From assembly GCA_017466865.1 (NCBI GenBank), contig JAFTTI010000013.1, positions 1 through 64,000 on the forward strand: a stretch of DNA of 64,000 nucleotides, given 5' to 3'. Positions 1-9,790 of this stretch are shown piece by piece (position 1 is the stretch's first letter; every line of letters begins with the position of its first letter). Below the pieces are notes generated by a model. That model ran no database searches. It was not told where the DNA came from and saw nothing but the letters and a program-made list of their open reading frames with translations. This DNA comes from Oscillospiraceae bacterium (GTDB lineage: Bacteria; Bacillota; Clostridia; Oscillospirales; Ruminococcaceae). The position numbers and the translations under genes are program-made.

Positions 1-79
1 AGGAATTTTAGGGTTTGTCTTGTCGATTGTTCAATTTTCAAGGTGCTTTTTAGCCCCCGTTCTCCGAGGGTGCCTTTAT
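1..79 (-). other. rRNA operon leader (5' part, runs off left edge)
   Basis: Read on the minus strand, this stretch follows a consensus promoter and contains CACCTTGAAAATTGAACA at about 32-49, the kind of motif that precedes 16S and 23S genes in Firmicutes rRNA operons. No mature rRNA sequence is visible, so the 16S gene would start beyond the left edge. The assignment rests on this motif and the promoter strength, and it is an inference. Confidence 0.6.
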
Positions 80-108
80 ATTATACTACCCCATCTGCCC
101 TTTGTCAA
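80..108 (-). promoter_or_regulatory. consensus sigma-A promoter of the presumed rRNA operon
   Basis: On the minus strand TTGACA (103-108) is separated by exactly 17 nt from TATAAT (80-85), a perfect match to the vegetative consensus. The upstream flank (109-160) is very A/T-rich, as expected for an UP element. It reads leftward into the rRNA-like leader. Confidence 0.85.
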
Positions 109-122
109 GCATATTTTTTGAA

Positions 123-153
123 AAATGTTTAATAAGGAAAACATTAAACATTT
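123..153. repeat. 11-bp A/T-rich inverted repeat upstream of the rRNA promoter
   Basis: AAATGTTTAAT (123-133) and its reverse complement ATTAAACATTT (143-153) flank a 9-nt loop. It lies 14 bp upstream of the -35 box at 103-108. It could be a protein site, part of an UP element or a weak terminator. Apart from this, 160-235 shows only short A/T-rich palindromes. Confidence 0.5.
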
Positions 154-230
154 CAACATTTTTGTATCTTTCGTCAAAAGACGACAAAAAATTACATTTA
201 ATGTAAAAATCGAGGGTATGTATACTGAAA

Positions 231-263
231 GTAAAAAACCGCTGACAAAAATCAGCGGTTTTT
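231..263 (-). terminator. terminator of the tRNA cluster
   Basis: The hairpin AAAAACCGCTGA/TCAGCGGTTTTT with a short A-rich loop lies just downstream, on the minus strand, of the tRNA-His 3' end. Minus-strand transcripts end in a T-rich tail. Confidence 0.8.
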
Positions 264-265
264 AG

Positions 266-343
266 TGGGGTGGATAATGGGATTCGAACCCATGGTCTTC
301 AGTGCCACAAACTGACGCGTTAACCAGCTACGCTATACCCACC
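266..343 (-). tRNA. tRNA-His(GTG)
   Basis: The minus strand folds as a complete cloverleaf. The 7-nt anticodon loop TTGTGGC between TCAGT and ACTGA gives anticodon GTG. The T arm is GGTTCGAATCC and CCA is encoded at 266-268. An extra 5' G is consistent with the G-1 of tRNA-His. It is the last gene of a Gly-Arg-His cluster. Confidence 0.93.
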
Positions 344-373
344 ATACAAAGTGCCGCTCAAAAAGCGGCACTA

Positions 374-450
374 TGGCGCGCCTTACTGGACTCGAACCAG
401 TGGCTTACTGCTTAGAAGGCAGTTACTCTATCCAGCTGAGTTAAAGGCGC
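374..450 (-). tRNA. tRNA-Arg(TCT)
   Basis: A cloverleaf on the minus strand has anticodon loop CTTCTAA (anticodon TCT) between ACTGC and GCAGT. The T arm is GGTTCGAGTCC and CCA is encoded at 374-376. It is the middle gene of the three-tRNA cluster. Confidence 0.94.
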
Positions 451-481
451 AAAATTTTAAAAAAACTCGGAAAACCGAGTT

Positions 482-555
<74 letters not shown>

Positions 556-586
556 ATAATATCGCCCTCATCTGAGGACGATATTT

Positions 587-615
587 ATTATATCACGAAC
601 AAAAATGATTGTCAA
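587..615 (-). promoter_or_regulatory. promoter of the tRNA-Gly-Arg-His operon
   Basis: TTGACA (610-615), a 17-nt spacer and TATAAT (587-592) match the consensus perfectly, and the -10 is extended by TGA. It lies between the clpE stop at 640 and tRNA-Gly, and reads into the tRNAs. Confidence 0.85.
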
Positions 616-639
616 GCACTTTTTTCATTTTTTAGAAAA

Positions 640-2991
640 TTATTTTCTTGATGTTACTTTTATTCCCTTTTCGTTAGCAGAAATAAGAATTTTGCTGACG
701 GATGCACTATCATTTACGATAACATCCGCAACCTTATCTTCAACATTCTTTCTGATAAAGTTTCTTATATCACGAGCGCCAAACTTTCCACCATAACTCT
801 TTGAAGCAATTTCTTCAAGCGCTTTTTCATCATAAGAAAGAATAATATTCTTTTCCATAAGAGGTTCTTTCATCTCATCAAGCATAAGAGCAGCGATTGA
901 ACGGAAGTTTTCCAATGTAAGCACGCCAAAAACAACAATCTCATCAACTCTACCGATAAATTCAGGTCTTAAAAATTCATTAAGAGCCTTCATAGCCTTT
1001 TCTTTACTGATTTCGTTTTCTGATTTGTTAAAACCAAGGCCTGAAGTTTTATCTGAAGAACCTGCGTTTGAGGTCATAACAATGACTGTATTTTCAAAAT
1101 TTACATTTCTTCCCTGTGAATCTGTTATTCTTCCTTCATCGAGAATCTGAAGGAGAATATTCATAACATCAGGATGTGCTTTTTCAATTTCATCAAAGAG
1201 AATTACGGAATAAGGCTTTCTTCTCACCTTTTCTGTAAGCTGACCTGCTTCATCATATCCTACATATCCAGGAGGTGAACCGACTATCTTTGATACAGAA
1301 TGTTTTTCCATATATTCTGTCATATCAAGTCTTATCAAAGGGTCTACCCCATCGAACATTTCAGATGCAAGAACCTTTACAAGCTCGGTTTTTCCGACGC
1401 CTGTAGGGCCTACAAATATAAAACTTGCAGGGCGACGGCGTTTTGAAAGCTGTGCTCTTGTTCGCTTGATAGCCTTCGCAACAAGACTAACCGCCTCATC
1501 CTGACCGATTATTTTAGATTTAAGTGCTTCTTCGAGACCTGTTATCTTCTTGAATTCGCTTTCCATAATCTTATTTGCAGGAATTCCTGTCCAGAGTTCA
1601 ATTACTCTTGATAAGTCCTCATTTGTAACAGCTATATTCTCTGCTGTTTCGGCGAGAGGTTTTATTTCATTTTCAAGCTGCATAAGTTCTGCTTTGGCAA
1701 CAGAAAGTTTTTCATAATCAGGAGAACTACTATCTTCAATTTCGGTTATTTCTTTCTTTTTCGTTTCAAGTTCTTCTGTTTTCTTGATATATTCAGCAAT
1801 TTCAGGATGATTTATACTTGCTCTTGTGCAGGCTTCGTCGAGAAGGTCAATAGCCTTATCGGGAAGAAATCTGTCGTTGATGTAACGTTCAGAAAGAACT
1901 GTACACGAGCGGACGATCTCATCACTTACTTTTACTTTATGGTATTTTTCATAGTATTCCTTTATTCCGCAAAGAACGCTTACTGTATCTTCAATTGTAG
2001 GTTCATTTACGGTTACAGGCTGAAATCTTCTTTCAAGAGCGCTATCTTTTTCGATATATTTTCTATACTCTTTGAAAGTTGTTGCACCGATAACCTGAAC
2101 CTCACCTCTTGAAAGTGCGGGTTTAAGTATATTAGCTGCATTCATAGAACCTTCGCTGTCGCCTGTTCCGACAAGATTATGAACTTCATCAATAAAGAGA
2201 ATAACATTACCCTCTGATTTTACTTCATCAACAAGGCCTTTAACGCGGCTCTCAAACTGACCTCTGAACTGTGTTCCTGCAACGAGCGCAGTAAGGTCTA
2301 AAAGATAAAGTTCTTTATTCGCTATATTAAAAGGCACATCCCCTGAAGCGATTTTCTGGGCAATTCCTTCGGCAATAGCTGTTTTACCGACACCGGGTTC
2401 ACCGATAAGGCAAGGATTGTTCTTTGTTCTTCTCGAAAGAATCTGTATTACTCTTGCAATTTCTTTATCTCTTCCTATGATACGGTCGATTTCACCATCG
2501 CGGGCTTTTTGTGTAAGATGTGTACAGTAATTTGGAAGATATTTGAGTTTCTTCTCTTTCTTCTTCTTTGCTTTTTTCTCTTTGTTTTCTTTTTCGCTAT
2601 CTCTGCTCATCTTCTTGAACAAATCAAACATTCCCGAAGGGTCATCAGAATCTGAATCCGAAGAAAATTCTTCATCTACATCTCCGATTTCATCAATAGC
2701 ATCATTTTCGCTTTTGGGAAATCCGCCCATCATAAAGTTCTGGAAAAAGCCGGGCATAGTTTCAGAACCGCCCATTTCAAACTGTTCTTCAAGGTCTTCA
2801 ACCTGCTGGCAGAAATCTTCAACATTTTCATCTGTTATTCCCATCTGGTCCATATATTCTTTGACCTGTGGAATACCGAGTTCTCTCGCACAAACAAGGC
2901 AAAGTCCCTCGTTGCGTTTTTCTTCTCCCTGCATAGCAGTTATAAAAACGACTGCCATGCGCTTTTTGCATCGGGTACAAAGCATTTCCAT
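640..2991 (-). CDS. clpE: ClpE-type AAA+ unfoldase (Clp ATP-binding subunit)
   Basis: A Hsp100 unfoldase of 783 residues that would feed substrates to ClpP or disaggregate proteins. The N-terminus has no ClpN repeats. Instead it carries a zinc finger with exact CX2CX22CX2C spacing (CTRC then CLVC, residues about 5-34), the hallmark of ClpE. An acidic, Lys-rich linker (about 95-150) leads to AAA domain 1 (Walker A GEPGVGKT, Walker B LFIDEVH). A short coiled middle region follows, then AAA domain 2 (Walker A GPTGVGKT, Walker B LFDEIE). It starts 9 nt after the cvpA stop, so it seems to be transcribed with cvpA and no CtsR box is visible. Automatic pipelines may label it ClpC; the zinc finger favours ClpE. 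Confidence 0.88.
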   Translation of the reverse strand: MEMLCTRCKKRMAVVFITAMQGEEKRNEGLCLVCARELGIPQVKEYMDQMGITDENVEDFCQQVEDLEEQFEMGGSETMPGFFQNFMMGGFPKSENDAIDEIGDVDEEFSSDSDSDDPSGMFDLFKKMSRDSEKENKEKKAKKKKEKKLKYLPNYCTHLTQKARDGEIDRIIGRDKEIARVIQILSRRTKNNPCLIGEPGVGKTAIAEGIAQKIASGDVPFNIANKELYLLDLTALVAGTQFRGQFESRVKGLVDEVKSEGNVILFIDEVHNLVGTGDSEGSMNAANILKPALSRGEVQVIGATTFKEYRKYIEKDSALERRFQPVTVNEPTIEDTVSVLCGIKEYYEKYHKVKVSDEIVRSCTVLSERYINDRFLPDKAIDLLDEACTRASINHPEIAEYIKKTEELETKKKEITEIEDSSSPDYEKLSVAKAELMQLENEIKPLAETAENIAVTNEDLSRVIELWTGIPANKIMESEFKKITGLEEALKSKIIGQDEAVSLVAKAIKRTRAQLSKRRRPASFIFVGPTGVGKTELVKVLASEMFDGVDPLIRLDMTEYMEKHSVSKIVGSPPGYVGYDEAGQLTEKVRRKPYSVILFDEIEKAHPDVMNILLQILDEGRITDSQGRNVNFENTVIVMTSNAGSSDKTSGLGFNKSENEISKEKAMKALNEFLRPEFIGRVDEIVVFGVLTLENFRSIAALMLDEMKEPLMEKNIILSYDEKALEEIASKSYGGKFGARDIRNFIRKNVEDKVADVIVNDSASVSKILISANEKGIKVTSRK

Positions 2992-3000
2992 TTTCCTCCC

Positions 3001-3885
3001 TTAAGCAAGATTATACAAAATCTTGAATATATATGTCATTTCGATAGTTTCTGTATTGAAGACAAGCATATTATCTCCGCCGATTGTAACGATAAGTTTT
3101 GTTGCGAGAATGATAATATACATTATAATAGAGCCCTGAATAGCCCCCATAACCCCTCCTAAAAAAGCATTTATAGCATTTATAATAGGAAGTTTATCTA
3201 TTATGGTAACAAATCTTAAAGCAACATTCATAAGGATAGTAAGAAGTGTGAATGAAAAAATAGAAATCAAAAGTCTTACTATTGAAATTGCAAAATCGCG
3301 AACAAAATATTTTTCGATAAATTCAGAAAGTTTTATCGTTCCACCTGTTATTGCAGAAACCGCGTCGTTCCACGCTTCTTCGTTATCAAAACTGATTTTA
3401 TTTACTGTAATACCGGCAGGAAGATACTCTCTTGCGCTATCTGTTACTTTTTCTTCAAAAATAGAACCGATTATTCCGTCAGCATCTTCAACGGTTATTG
3501 TAAAACCTGCTTTTTCATAAACATGGTCTATGATATTCTGTGCTGCTTCATCCTTATTGTTACCAAGAATATTTATAACATCGGATTTTTCAAACTTAAC
3601 ACCATATTTTCCATATTTATTATTGAGTGCATGTGTTATTTCATAAGGAACATCAGCAGAACCGAGTTGTTCGTTTACTACAGAAACAATTTCAGGTCTT
3701 ACTGCGGAATCATAAATCTTGGGTGCTAATGTGTTACCTGCAAAAACAGATATTATAACCGCAAGGCTATATCCGACAAGAGTTATAATTGACTTTACAA
3801 ACCCTTGTTTTCCGCACATATAAATAGCCGAAACTATTACAACTATTGTCAGAATATCAAAAAAATATGCAAATCCGGTTTCCAA
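3001..3885 (-). CDS. CvpA family membrane protein
   Basis: About 294 residues. The N-terminal half-domain resembles CvpA: a membrane helix (DILTIVVIVSAIYMCG), then the KQGFVKSI turn and a second helix. A central soluble part of about 110 residues follows, and then two more helices. CvpA proteins are inner-membrane proteins linked to colicin V production and envelope homeostasis, with no defined biochemistry. I chose a TTG start at 3885 because GAAAGGAG sits 7 nt upstream. The frame is open upstream to another TTG at 3921, but that one has no ribosome binding site. It lies between the DUF5711 gene and clpE. Confidence 0.75.
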   Translation of the reverse strand: METGFAYFFDILTIVVIVSAIYMCGKQGFVKSIITLVGYSLAVIISVFAGNTLAPKIYDSAVRPEIVSVVNEQLGSADVPYEITHALNNKYGKYGVKFEKSDVINILGNNKDEAAQNIIDHVYEKAGFTITVEDADGIIGSIFEEKVTDSAREYLPAGITVNKISFDNEEAWNDAVSAITGGTIKLSEFIEKYFVRDFAISIVRLLISIFSFTLLTILMNVALRFVTIIDKLPIINAINAFLGGVMGAIQGSIIMYIIILATKLIVTIGGDNMLVFNTETIEMTYIFKILYNLA

Positions 3886-3910
3886 AATAATTCTCCTTTC
3901 GGAAAAGCAG

Positions 3911-5086
3911 TTAATCCGCAAATTCCGTCCTGTTTATCTCATTATATCCGTTAAGGAATACATAATCGTTTATTTTTACAAAACCTGTGTAATTATCCGA
4001 AACATTCATCGAATCAATCTTTACACCATCAAAAGAATAGGCAATAAGTTCATCAGATGTAAGAACATAAACCTCTTTTTCCGAAGTATAAACCCCTGTG
4101 GCTGTTTTGTCAAGTTCTATCGTTATGGGATTATTGACATCGTTTATTATAACAAGTGTTGATTTTCTGAACTCTTCTCTCTGAAGAAGTATTGCAGAAT
4201 TAGAAATGCCTGCTGAAAAATCATAAAGTTGATATGGATATTCGTATGTTCCTATAAGTTCGCCTTCTTTTGAATAATATGCAAACTTTGTATCTCCGAA
4301 TACCGCTACATCTCCGTTCTGCATTATTTCAGCAGATATAGCAAATGTATCAACGGGAGAAGATTTCCAATCGGGTTCTGTTTTAGAAAAATCATATTTT
4401 GATAATGAGGATACGAGTTTTCCACCATCAACGCCGACATTTACAGCAATACATCCTGAACTTCCTACATAGAAATCAACATCTATTATTCTTCCCTCGA
4501 CATTTTTGATTGTATATCTTTCGCTCCCATCGGGATTATAGATATTCATAACACAAGCAAATCCGTCGCTTTCAGAAACAACGGCAGCAGAGTCGTTACC
4601 ACTGAGTTCGGCGAGAATGATATTACCTGAAAGTTCTTTTTCGTATATGGTTTTTTGTTTGCTTTCAACTTTGAATTTCTTTCCGCCACAATCATAGATA
4701 ACAGACCTTTTATGTCCTGATTTGAGAATGGGTGAAGAATAACTATGTTGTCTTTCAGCAACAAGTTCACCATCAACGGAATACATATAGAAATGAGTAT
4801 CATCAAGATATGTAAGATAGTTTTCTACAACATCTATTTCGTGGTCAGAAGTTCCCCTTATCTTTATAGGGAAATTTTCTTTTGCCAGTTCTCCGCTGTT
4901 GCGGACAGAATTTTCGTATTTCGTTCCGATTCCTTCAAAAAGCGGCATCCACTTTGAGCGGAAAACATAAAGAAGAACGCCTATTAACGCTATAACAAGA
5001 ACAACTGCCGCTTTTTTTGCAAAACGGACAAGTTTTTTCTTTCTTCTGCGTTTCTGCATATCGTTAAGATTATATTCTATTGCCAT
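3911..5086 (-). CDS. DUF5711 family membrane-anchored protein
   Basis: 391 residues. A short basic cytoplasmic N-terminus (RRRKKK) is followed by one membrane helix at about 24-43. A large extracytoplasmic domain of repeated beta-strand blocks resembles a propeller. This architecture and the neighbouring CvpA gene fit the DUF5711 family of Firmicutes, whose function is unknown. The gene runs directly into the cvpA region and follows truA by 15 nt. Confidence 0.65.
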   Translation of the reverse strand: MAIEYNLNDMQKRRRKKKLVRFAKKAAVVLVIALIGVLLYVFRSKWMPLFEGIGTKYENSVRNSGELAKENFPIKIRGTSDHEIDVVENYLTYLDDTHFYMYSVDGELVAERQHSYSSPILKSGHKRSVIYDCGGKKFKVESKQKTIYEKELSGNIILAELSGNDSAAVVSESDGFACVMNIYNPDGSERYTIKNVEGRIIDVDFYVGSSGCIAVNVGVDGGKLVSSLSKYDFSKTEPDWKSSPVDTFAISAEIMQNGDVAVFGDTKFAYYSKEGELIGTYEYPYQLYDFSAGISNSAILLQREEFRKSTLVIINDVNNPITIELDKTATGVYTSEKEVYVLTSDELIAYSFDGVKIDSMNVSDNYTGFVKINDYVFLNGYNEINRTEFAD

Positions 5087-5101
5087 AGACTAATCCTTTC
5101 A

Positions 5102-5839
5102 TCAATAAAAAACTTTGTTGAGATAAAGTCCGCAGGCAGGGGCTGTCTTACCTGCTTTGAGTCTGTCTTTCGCTTCGAGTATTGAAGGAATTGAACCTCT
5201 TTCGATTTTTCCTTCGTTTATCCAGAGAAGAGTTCCTATCATTATTCTTACCATATTATAAAGAAAACCATCTCCCGAAACTCTGAAAATAAGTTCTTCT
5301 CCGTTTTGTTCAACGGTAAAATCATAAATCGTTCTTACTGTTATTTCTTTATCTGAACCTGTTGAACAGAATGATTTGAAATCGTGTGTTCCGATAAAAG
5401 CCTTTACCTCTTCACATAAAAGAGGAAAATCCACTTTTCTTCTGTAATGATAAGAGAGGTCTTCTGCGAAAGGGTTATGACTTTCACTGCAATGAACTTT
5501 ATATATATATTCTTTTCCTTTGCAGGAATACCTTGCATGGAAATCTTCTTCTGCCTCTTCGCAGGAGAGAATGGAAATATCTTTGGGAAGTTCTGAATTA
5601 AGTCCCCTTTTAAGTCCTAAAAGAGGGATTGTTCTTTCTGTTTTGAAACTGAAACAATATTCAAGTGCGTGAACGCCTGTATCTGTTCTTGAACAGCCGT
5701 ATATTGTCACATCTTCTCCGCCGAGGATTTTAGAAAGTTTTTCCTCTACAATCTGCTGAATGGCGATAGCATTATCCTGTCTCTGAAAACCGTGATAATT
5801 AGTTCCGCGATAGCACATTGTAACCTTGATATTTCTCAT
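5102..5839 (-). CDS. truA: tRNA pseudouridine(38-40) synthase TruA
   Basis: 245 residues, the normal length for TruA, which isomerises U38-U40 in tRNA anticodon arms. The catalytic aspartate lies in CSRTDTGVHA (residues about 49-58). YHGFQRQ near the N-terminus and GDGFLYNMVRIMIG near the C-terminus are family motifs. In many Firmicutes truA follows the ECF transporter genes, and the same order is seen here: ecfA1-ecfA2-ecfT-truA. It starts 11 nt after ecfT. Confidence 0.93.
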   Translation of the reverse strand: MRNIKVTMCYRGTNYHGFQRQDNAIAIQQIVEEKLSKILGGEDVTIYGCSRTDTGVHALEYCFSFKTERTIPLLGLKRGLNSELPKDISILSCEEAEEDFHARYSCKGKEYIYKVHCSESHNPFAEDLSYHYRRKVDFPLLCEEVKAFIGTHDFKSFCSTGSDKEITVRTIYDFTVEQNGEELIFRVSGDGFLYNMVRIMIGTLLWINEGKIERGSIPSILEAKDRLKAGKTAPACGLYLNKVFY

Positions 5840-5850
5840 AAGACACCTAC

Positions 5851-6651
5851 TTAAAAAATACAGTTAAAAAATATCACAACATCAAGGAAGAAAAGAGAAA
5901 GTGCGAGTGCGATATAATCTTTTCCGCCTGATTTGAGTTGTTTAAGGCGTGTTCTGCCTTCATCGCCTCTGTAACAACGACATTCCATAGCAACAGCAAG
6001 TTCCTCCGCCCTTCTGAATGCAGATACAAAAAGAGGGATAAGAATGGGAACGAGTGCTTTTGCTCTCTTTATAAGTCCGCCTGTTTCAAGGTCTGCACCT
6101 CTTGCTTTCTGTGCTGACATTATCTTATCGGTTTCTTCGATAAGTGTAGGTATAAAGCGGAGCGCTATCGTCATCATCATAGCAAATTCGTGAACAGGCA
6201 TCTTTATTTTTTTAAGAGGAGATAAGAGCTGTTCTATTGCATCTGTGAGTGTTATCGGTGAGGTTGTATAGGTAAGAAGCGAAGTTCCTGAAATAAGGCA
6301 TATAATACGGAGTATCATAAACAGCGATGTTTCAAGACCTTCTTTTGTTATTTTGATAAATTGCCAGCTGAAAAGAATTTCTCCCTCAATAAAAAAGATA
6401 TTCAGAACGGATGTAAAAATAATGAGAGGAATTATACTTTTCATACCTTTGAAAATCATCTTTATAGGAATTTTTGAAAGAAGCACTGTGAGTGCTACAA
6501 AAAGCATTCCGAAAAGTATGCCATAAAAATTTTCGGCACAAAAAAGGAATGTTATGAAAACACCTGTTATTACAATTTTAAAGCGTGGGTCAAGTCTGTG
6601 AACTATTGAATTTCCAGGGAAAAACTGACCTATTGTTATATCTTTAAGCAT
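5851..6651 (-). CDS. ecfT: energy-coupling factor transporter T component EcfT
   Basis: 266 residues and about five membrane helices. The signature ARGA (AQKARGADLETGG) and the ECRCYRGDEGRT segment near the C-terminus are the EcfT coupling helices that contact the ATPases. With EcfA1/A2 it energises vitamin or metal uptake through separate S components; none is encoded in this window. The ATG at 6651 overlaps the ecfA2 end by 8 nt. A TTG one codon upstream is possible. Confidence 0.92.
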   Translation of the reverse strand: MLKDITIGQFFPGNSIVHRLDPRFKIVITGVFITFLFCAENFYGILFGMLFVALTVLLSKIPIKMIFKGMKSIIPLIIFTSVLNIFFIEGEILFSWQFIKITKEGLETSLFMILRIICLISGTSLLTYTTSPITLTDAIEQLLSPLKKIKMPVHEFAMMMTIALRFIPTLIEETDKIMSAQKARGADLETGGLIKRAKALVPILIPLFVSAFRRAEELAVAMECRCYRGDEGRTRLKQLKSGGKDYIALALSLFFLDVVIFFNCIF

Positions 6652-7516
6652 CAAGTTTTACCCCCTTTTCATCAAGATATGAAAGGAGTTTTTTCAAAGC
6701 ATAAGGCACTGTATATACATCATCTGCGATATGATAGCCCTTTTCTTTGAGTGCGTTGAAAACCTTTGTTATCTGAGGAATATCAAGCCCCATCTTTGCG
6801 ATTTCATCTGCCATTCCGAAAACCTTAGGCGGTTCATCATAACAAACTATTGACGCATTATTCATAACAAGGATTTTTGTTGCAATTTTTGCAACATCTT
6901 CCATACTGTGACTTACAAGAAGAACAGTTGAATTATATTCCTTATGATATTCTCTTATTCTGTCAAGGATTCGGTCTCTGCCCTTAGGGTCAAGACCTGC
7001 GCATGGTTCATCGAGTATCAAAACCTTAGGACGCATAGCCATAACACCTGCTATTGCGACACGGCGTTTCTGTCCGCCCGAAAGTTCGAAAGGTGATTTT
7101 TCAAGCTGTTCATCGGTTATTTCAACGAGTTTTGCAGTTTCACGGACACGCTTGTCGATTTCTTCATCCGAAAGACCCATATTCTTAGGACCGAAAGCGA
7201 TATCCTTATAAACTGTTTCTTCGAAAATCTGATATTCGGGATACTGAAAAACAAGACCAACTTTAAATCTTGTTTCAAGAGTTGTCTGCTTGTCCTGCCA
7301 GATATCAGTTCCGTCTATATAAATCTTGCCCGAAGTGGGTTTTAAAAGTCCGTTAAGATGCTGGATAAAGGTAGACTTTCCTGAACCTGTATGGCCTATG
7401 ATACCTACAAGTTCGCCCTCTTCGATTTCTATATTAAGATTATCAATTGCCTTTTTTTCAAAAGGAGTACCTGCGCTATATACATAGGTCAAGTCTTCCG
7501 TTTTAATTATAGCCAA
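6644..7516 (-). CDS. ecfA2: energy-coupling factor transporter ATPase EcfA2
   Basis: 290 residues with a complete ABC ATPase: Walker A GHTGSGKST (about 40-48), Q-loop FQYPEYQIFEETV, signature LSGGQKRR, Walker B VLILDEP and switch SHSMED. EcfA2 pairs with EcfA1 beneath EcfT. The start is TTG at 7516, 2 nt after the ecfA1 stop, with a weak AGGAAA upstream. This suggests translation coupled to ecfA1. Confidence 0.92.
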   Translation of the reverse strand: MAIIKTEDLTYVYSAGTPFEKKAIDNLNIEIEEGELVGIIGHTGSGKSTFIQHLNGLLKPTSGKIYIDGTDIWQDKQTTLETRFKVGLVFQYPEYQIFEETVYKDIAFGPKNMGLSDEEIDKRVRETAKLVEITDEQLEKSPFELSGGQKRRVAIAGVMAMRPKVLILDEPCAGLDPKGRDRILDRIREYHKEYNSTVLLVSHSMEDVAKIATKILVMNNASIVCYDEPPKVFGMADEIAKMGLDIPQITKVFNALKEKGYHIADDVYTVPYALKKLLSYLDEKGVKLDA

Positions 7517-7518
7517 TG

Positions 7519-8388
7519 TTATTTTCCTGCTTTCTCAATAATTTTTATAATTTCTTCGATACATTCTTCTTCGGTGATAATATCATCGGGAATGTCTATT
7601 CCGTTATTTCTGAGCCCGAATGCGAGTTCTGTAACCTGAGGAACATCGAGTCCTACAGATTTTAAAAGTTCGACATTCTTGAAAACTTCCTTGGGAGTTC
7701 CGTCAAGAATTGTCTTTCCGCTATCCATAACAACTATTCTGTCAGCCTTTGCGGCTTCATCCATATAATGAGTTATGAGGATAATTGTTACTCCGTGTTC
7801 ACGATTGAGTTTCTTTATCGTTTTCATAACTTCTTTTCTTCCGATAGGGTCAAGCATGGCTGTCGGTTCATCGAGAACGATACAATCGGGGCACATAGCA
7901 ATTATTCCTGCTATGGCAACACGCTGTTTCTGTCCGCCTGAAAGCTGATGAGGTGCATGTTCCCTGAACTTATACATTCCGACATCTTTAAGAGCGTCAT
8001 CTACCCTTTCGCGCATTTCTACGGGATCTACCCCTAAATTTTCGAGAGCGAACGCAACATCTTCTTCAACTATCGTCGCTACAATCTGATTATCGGGGTT
8101 TTGAAAAACCATTCCTACTCTCTGTCTTATATCGAAAAGTTTTTCATCATCAGAGGCATCTATTCCATCAACGAGGATTGTTCCTTTATCTGCTGTGAGA
8201 ATAGCATTGAAATGCTTTGCTATTGTTGATTTACCCGAACCGTTATGTCCTAAAACGGCAACAAATTCCCCTCTTTTTATATCAAGAGAAATGCCTTTTA
8301 AAACCTGCTTTATCGGAGCGTTCTCTTCTTCAAAATCTTCATTCTGATAATGAAACCAGACATCTTTTGCTTCAATTATTTTTTCCAT
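7519..8388 (-). CDS. ecfA1: energy-coupling factor transporter ATPase EcfA1
   Basis: 289 residues. Walker [10 protein letters not shown] (about 47-55), Q-loop [19 protein letters not shown] typical of EcfA1, signature LSGGQKQR, Walker B CIVLDEP and H-loop THYMDEA are all intact. It is the first gene of the ECF block, with the order ecfA1-ecfA2-ecfT-truA. The C-terminal about 60 residues match the dimerisation extension of the family. Confidence 0.93.
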   Translation of the reverse strand: MEKIIEAKDVWFHYQNEDFEEENAPIKQVLKGISLDIKRGEFVAVLGHNGSGKSTIAKHFNAILTADKGTILVDGIDASDDEKLFDIRQRVGMVFQNPDNQIVATIVEEDVAFALENLGVDPVEMRERVDDALKDVGMYKFREHAPHQLSGGQKQRVAIAGIIAMCPDCIVLDEPTAMLDPIGRKEVMKTIKKLNREHGVTIILITHYMDEAAKADRIVVMDSGKTILDGTPKEVFKNVELLKSVGLDVPQVTELAFGLRNNGIDIPDDIITEEECIEEIIKIIEKAGK

Positions 8389-8408
8389 TTTACACTTCCG
8401 TTTTATAA

Positions 8409-8894
8409 CTATCTTCTTCTGCCATCGTGGAATGTATCATCTATGGCAATAACAAGTGCTGTTGCGAATGCACATTCCCTGTCATCGTAAACATCAATTT
8501 CATAAGAATCTCCCCAGGAGAGTAACACTTTTTTTATAGTCGCATACGGCATTCCGTTTTTGGTTATTGTGAAATTCCATCCGAAATAGTCGCCGTCAAC
8601 AGAAAAAACATCGCCTGTTACAGTTGTTATATCCAACGCTCTTTCAAATAAAGCAAATCTGCGCTCGATAGTTGCAACTGTTACATCGTTATGAAGAATA
8701 TCGTACTTTCTGCCGAAAAACTGAAAATGACGGCTTACGGTAAATATAATATCCCCTGAATATGAAACAATGTCAAATCCCGGAGGAAATTTATAAATCC
8801 TTGTTTTTACTTTATATACGGGCAACTGACTTTCATCATAGATATTATAGCTGTCAAGAAGAGTAAAAACTTCCTGTTTCAAATAAAGTTTCAT
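8409..8894 (-). CDS. LURP-one-related family protein
   Basis: 161 residues from the ATG at 8894, which has GAAAGGGGAA upstream. The pattern of short beta-strands with repeated IT-KNG-type turns ([31 protein letters not shown]) fits the LURP-one/tubby-like barrel fold. Bacterial members are uncharacterised and may bind lipids or act as scaffolds. There is no signal peptide. It sits between the methyltransferase and the ECF genes, apparently in one operon, but this gives no functional hint. Confidence 0.65.
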   Translation of the reverse strand: MKLYLKQEVFTLLDSYNIYDESQLPVYKVKTRIYKFPPGFDIVSYSGDIIFTVSRHFQFFGRKYDILHNDVTVATIERRFALFERALDITTVTGDVFSVDGDYFGWNFTITKNGMPYATIKKVLLSWGDSYEIDVYDDRECAFATALVIAIDDTFHDGRRR

Positions 8895-8907
8895 AAAAAT
8901 TCCCCTT

Positions 8908-9774
8908 TCACATTTCTTCCCACATAGCTGTGCTTCCGCAAGGGAGGCAAACTCCGCTCTTTTCACAGATAAGCCCTATTTCGTCAGCGGATACTTTTCC
9001 TATGTATTTCTTTCCTACTGTTTCGGAAAGGATATATGACATTACAGAGGGCGAAAGGCCTGTTGTATAGCTATTCAGAAGGAAGAAAAGCGGTTTATCG
9101 GAAAGCACTTCTGAACAGAGTTTTACAAGGTCATAAATACAATCTTCGAGTTTCCATACTTCTCCACCCGGGCCTCTGCCGTATGATGGAGGGTCCATAA
9201 TTATAGCGTCGTATTTTCTTCCTCTTTTTATTTCACGATTTACAAACTTTTCGCAGTCGTCAACTATCCAGCGGATAGGTTTTTCTGAAAGAGACGAAGC
9301 TGCTGCGTTCTCTCTTGCCCACTGAACCATTCCCTTTGAAGCATCAACATGACATACAGAAGCACCTGCAGAAGCACAGGCAAGAGTCGCACCGCCTGTA
9401 TATGCAAAAAGGTTCAATACGCTTATTTCTCTTCCTGCATTTATTATCTTCTCACGCATAAAATCCCAGTTTACAGCCTGTTCGGGAAAAAGCCCCGTAT
9501 GTTTGAAGCCTGTGGGTTTTATGTTAAAAGTAAGGTCTTTATAATTTATCTGCCATTCGGGAGAGAATTTCTTTTTATAATCCCAACTGCCTCCTCCTTT
9601 TGAGGAACGGTTATATCTTGCATGGACATTACTCCAGAGATTCGGGTCTTTTTCTGTTTTCCAGATAACCTGTGGGTCAGGTCTTGCAAGAATTATATCG
9701 CCCCACATTTCGAGTTTTTCACCCGAAGATGTATCAAGAAGGCGGTAATCTTTCCAATCAGATGTTGTTCTCAT
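8908..9774 (-). CDS. class I SAM-dependent RNA methyltransferase (RlmI/RlmK-like core)
   Basis: 288 residues. A short N-terminal beta region leads into a Rossmann methyltransferase. The SAM-binding motif is NLFAYTGGATLACASAGA (about 121-138), the acidic residue after strand 2 is in CHVDASK, and the catalytic-type motif is IIMDPPSYGRG (about 192-202). This resembles the Methyltrans_SAM group, which includes 23S rRNA m5C/m7G enzymes, but the N-terminal PUA domain of RlmI is missing. The substrate is therefore uncertain. The ATG at 9774 has TAGGAG 8 nt upstream. Confidence 0.78.
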   Translation of the reverse strand: MRTTSDWKDYRLLDTSSGEKLEMWGDIILARPDPQVIWKTEKDPNLWSNVHARYNRSSKGGGSWDYKKKFSPEWQINYKDLTFNIKPTGFKHTGLFPEQAVNWDFMREKIINAGREISVLNLFAYTGGATLACASAGASVCHVDASKGMVQWARENAAASSLSEKPIRWIVDDCEKFVNREIKRGRKYDAIIMDPPSYGRGPGGEVWKLEDCIYDLVKLCSEVLSDKPLFFLLNSYTTGLSPSVMSYILSETVGKKYIGKVSADEIGLICEKSGVCLPCGSTAMWEEM

Positions 9775-9790
9775 TTCAAACTCCTAAAAA

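Noticed and set aside
559-586. Hairpin after clpE as its terminator
   Set aside because: There is no T-run on the minus strand, and the hairpin overlaps the -10 and start of the tRNA promoter.
2543-3004. Plus-strand open frame opposite the start of clpE
   Set aside because: Antisense shadow of the Lys/Glu/Asp-rich linker of ClpE; no ribosome binding site or promoter.
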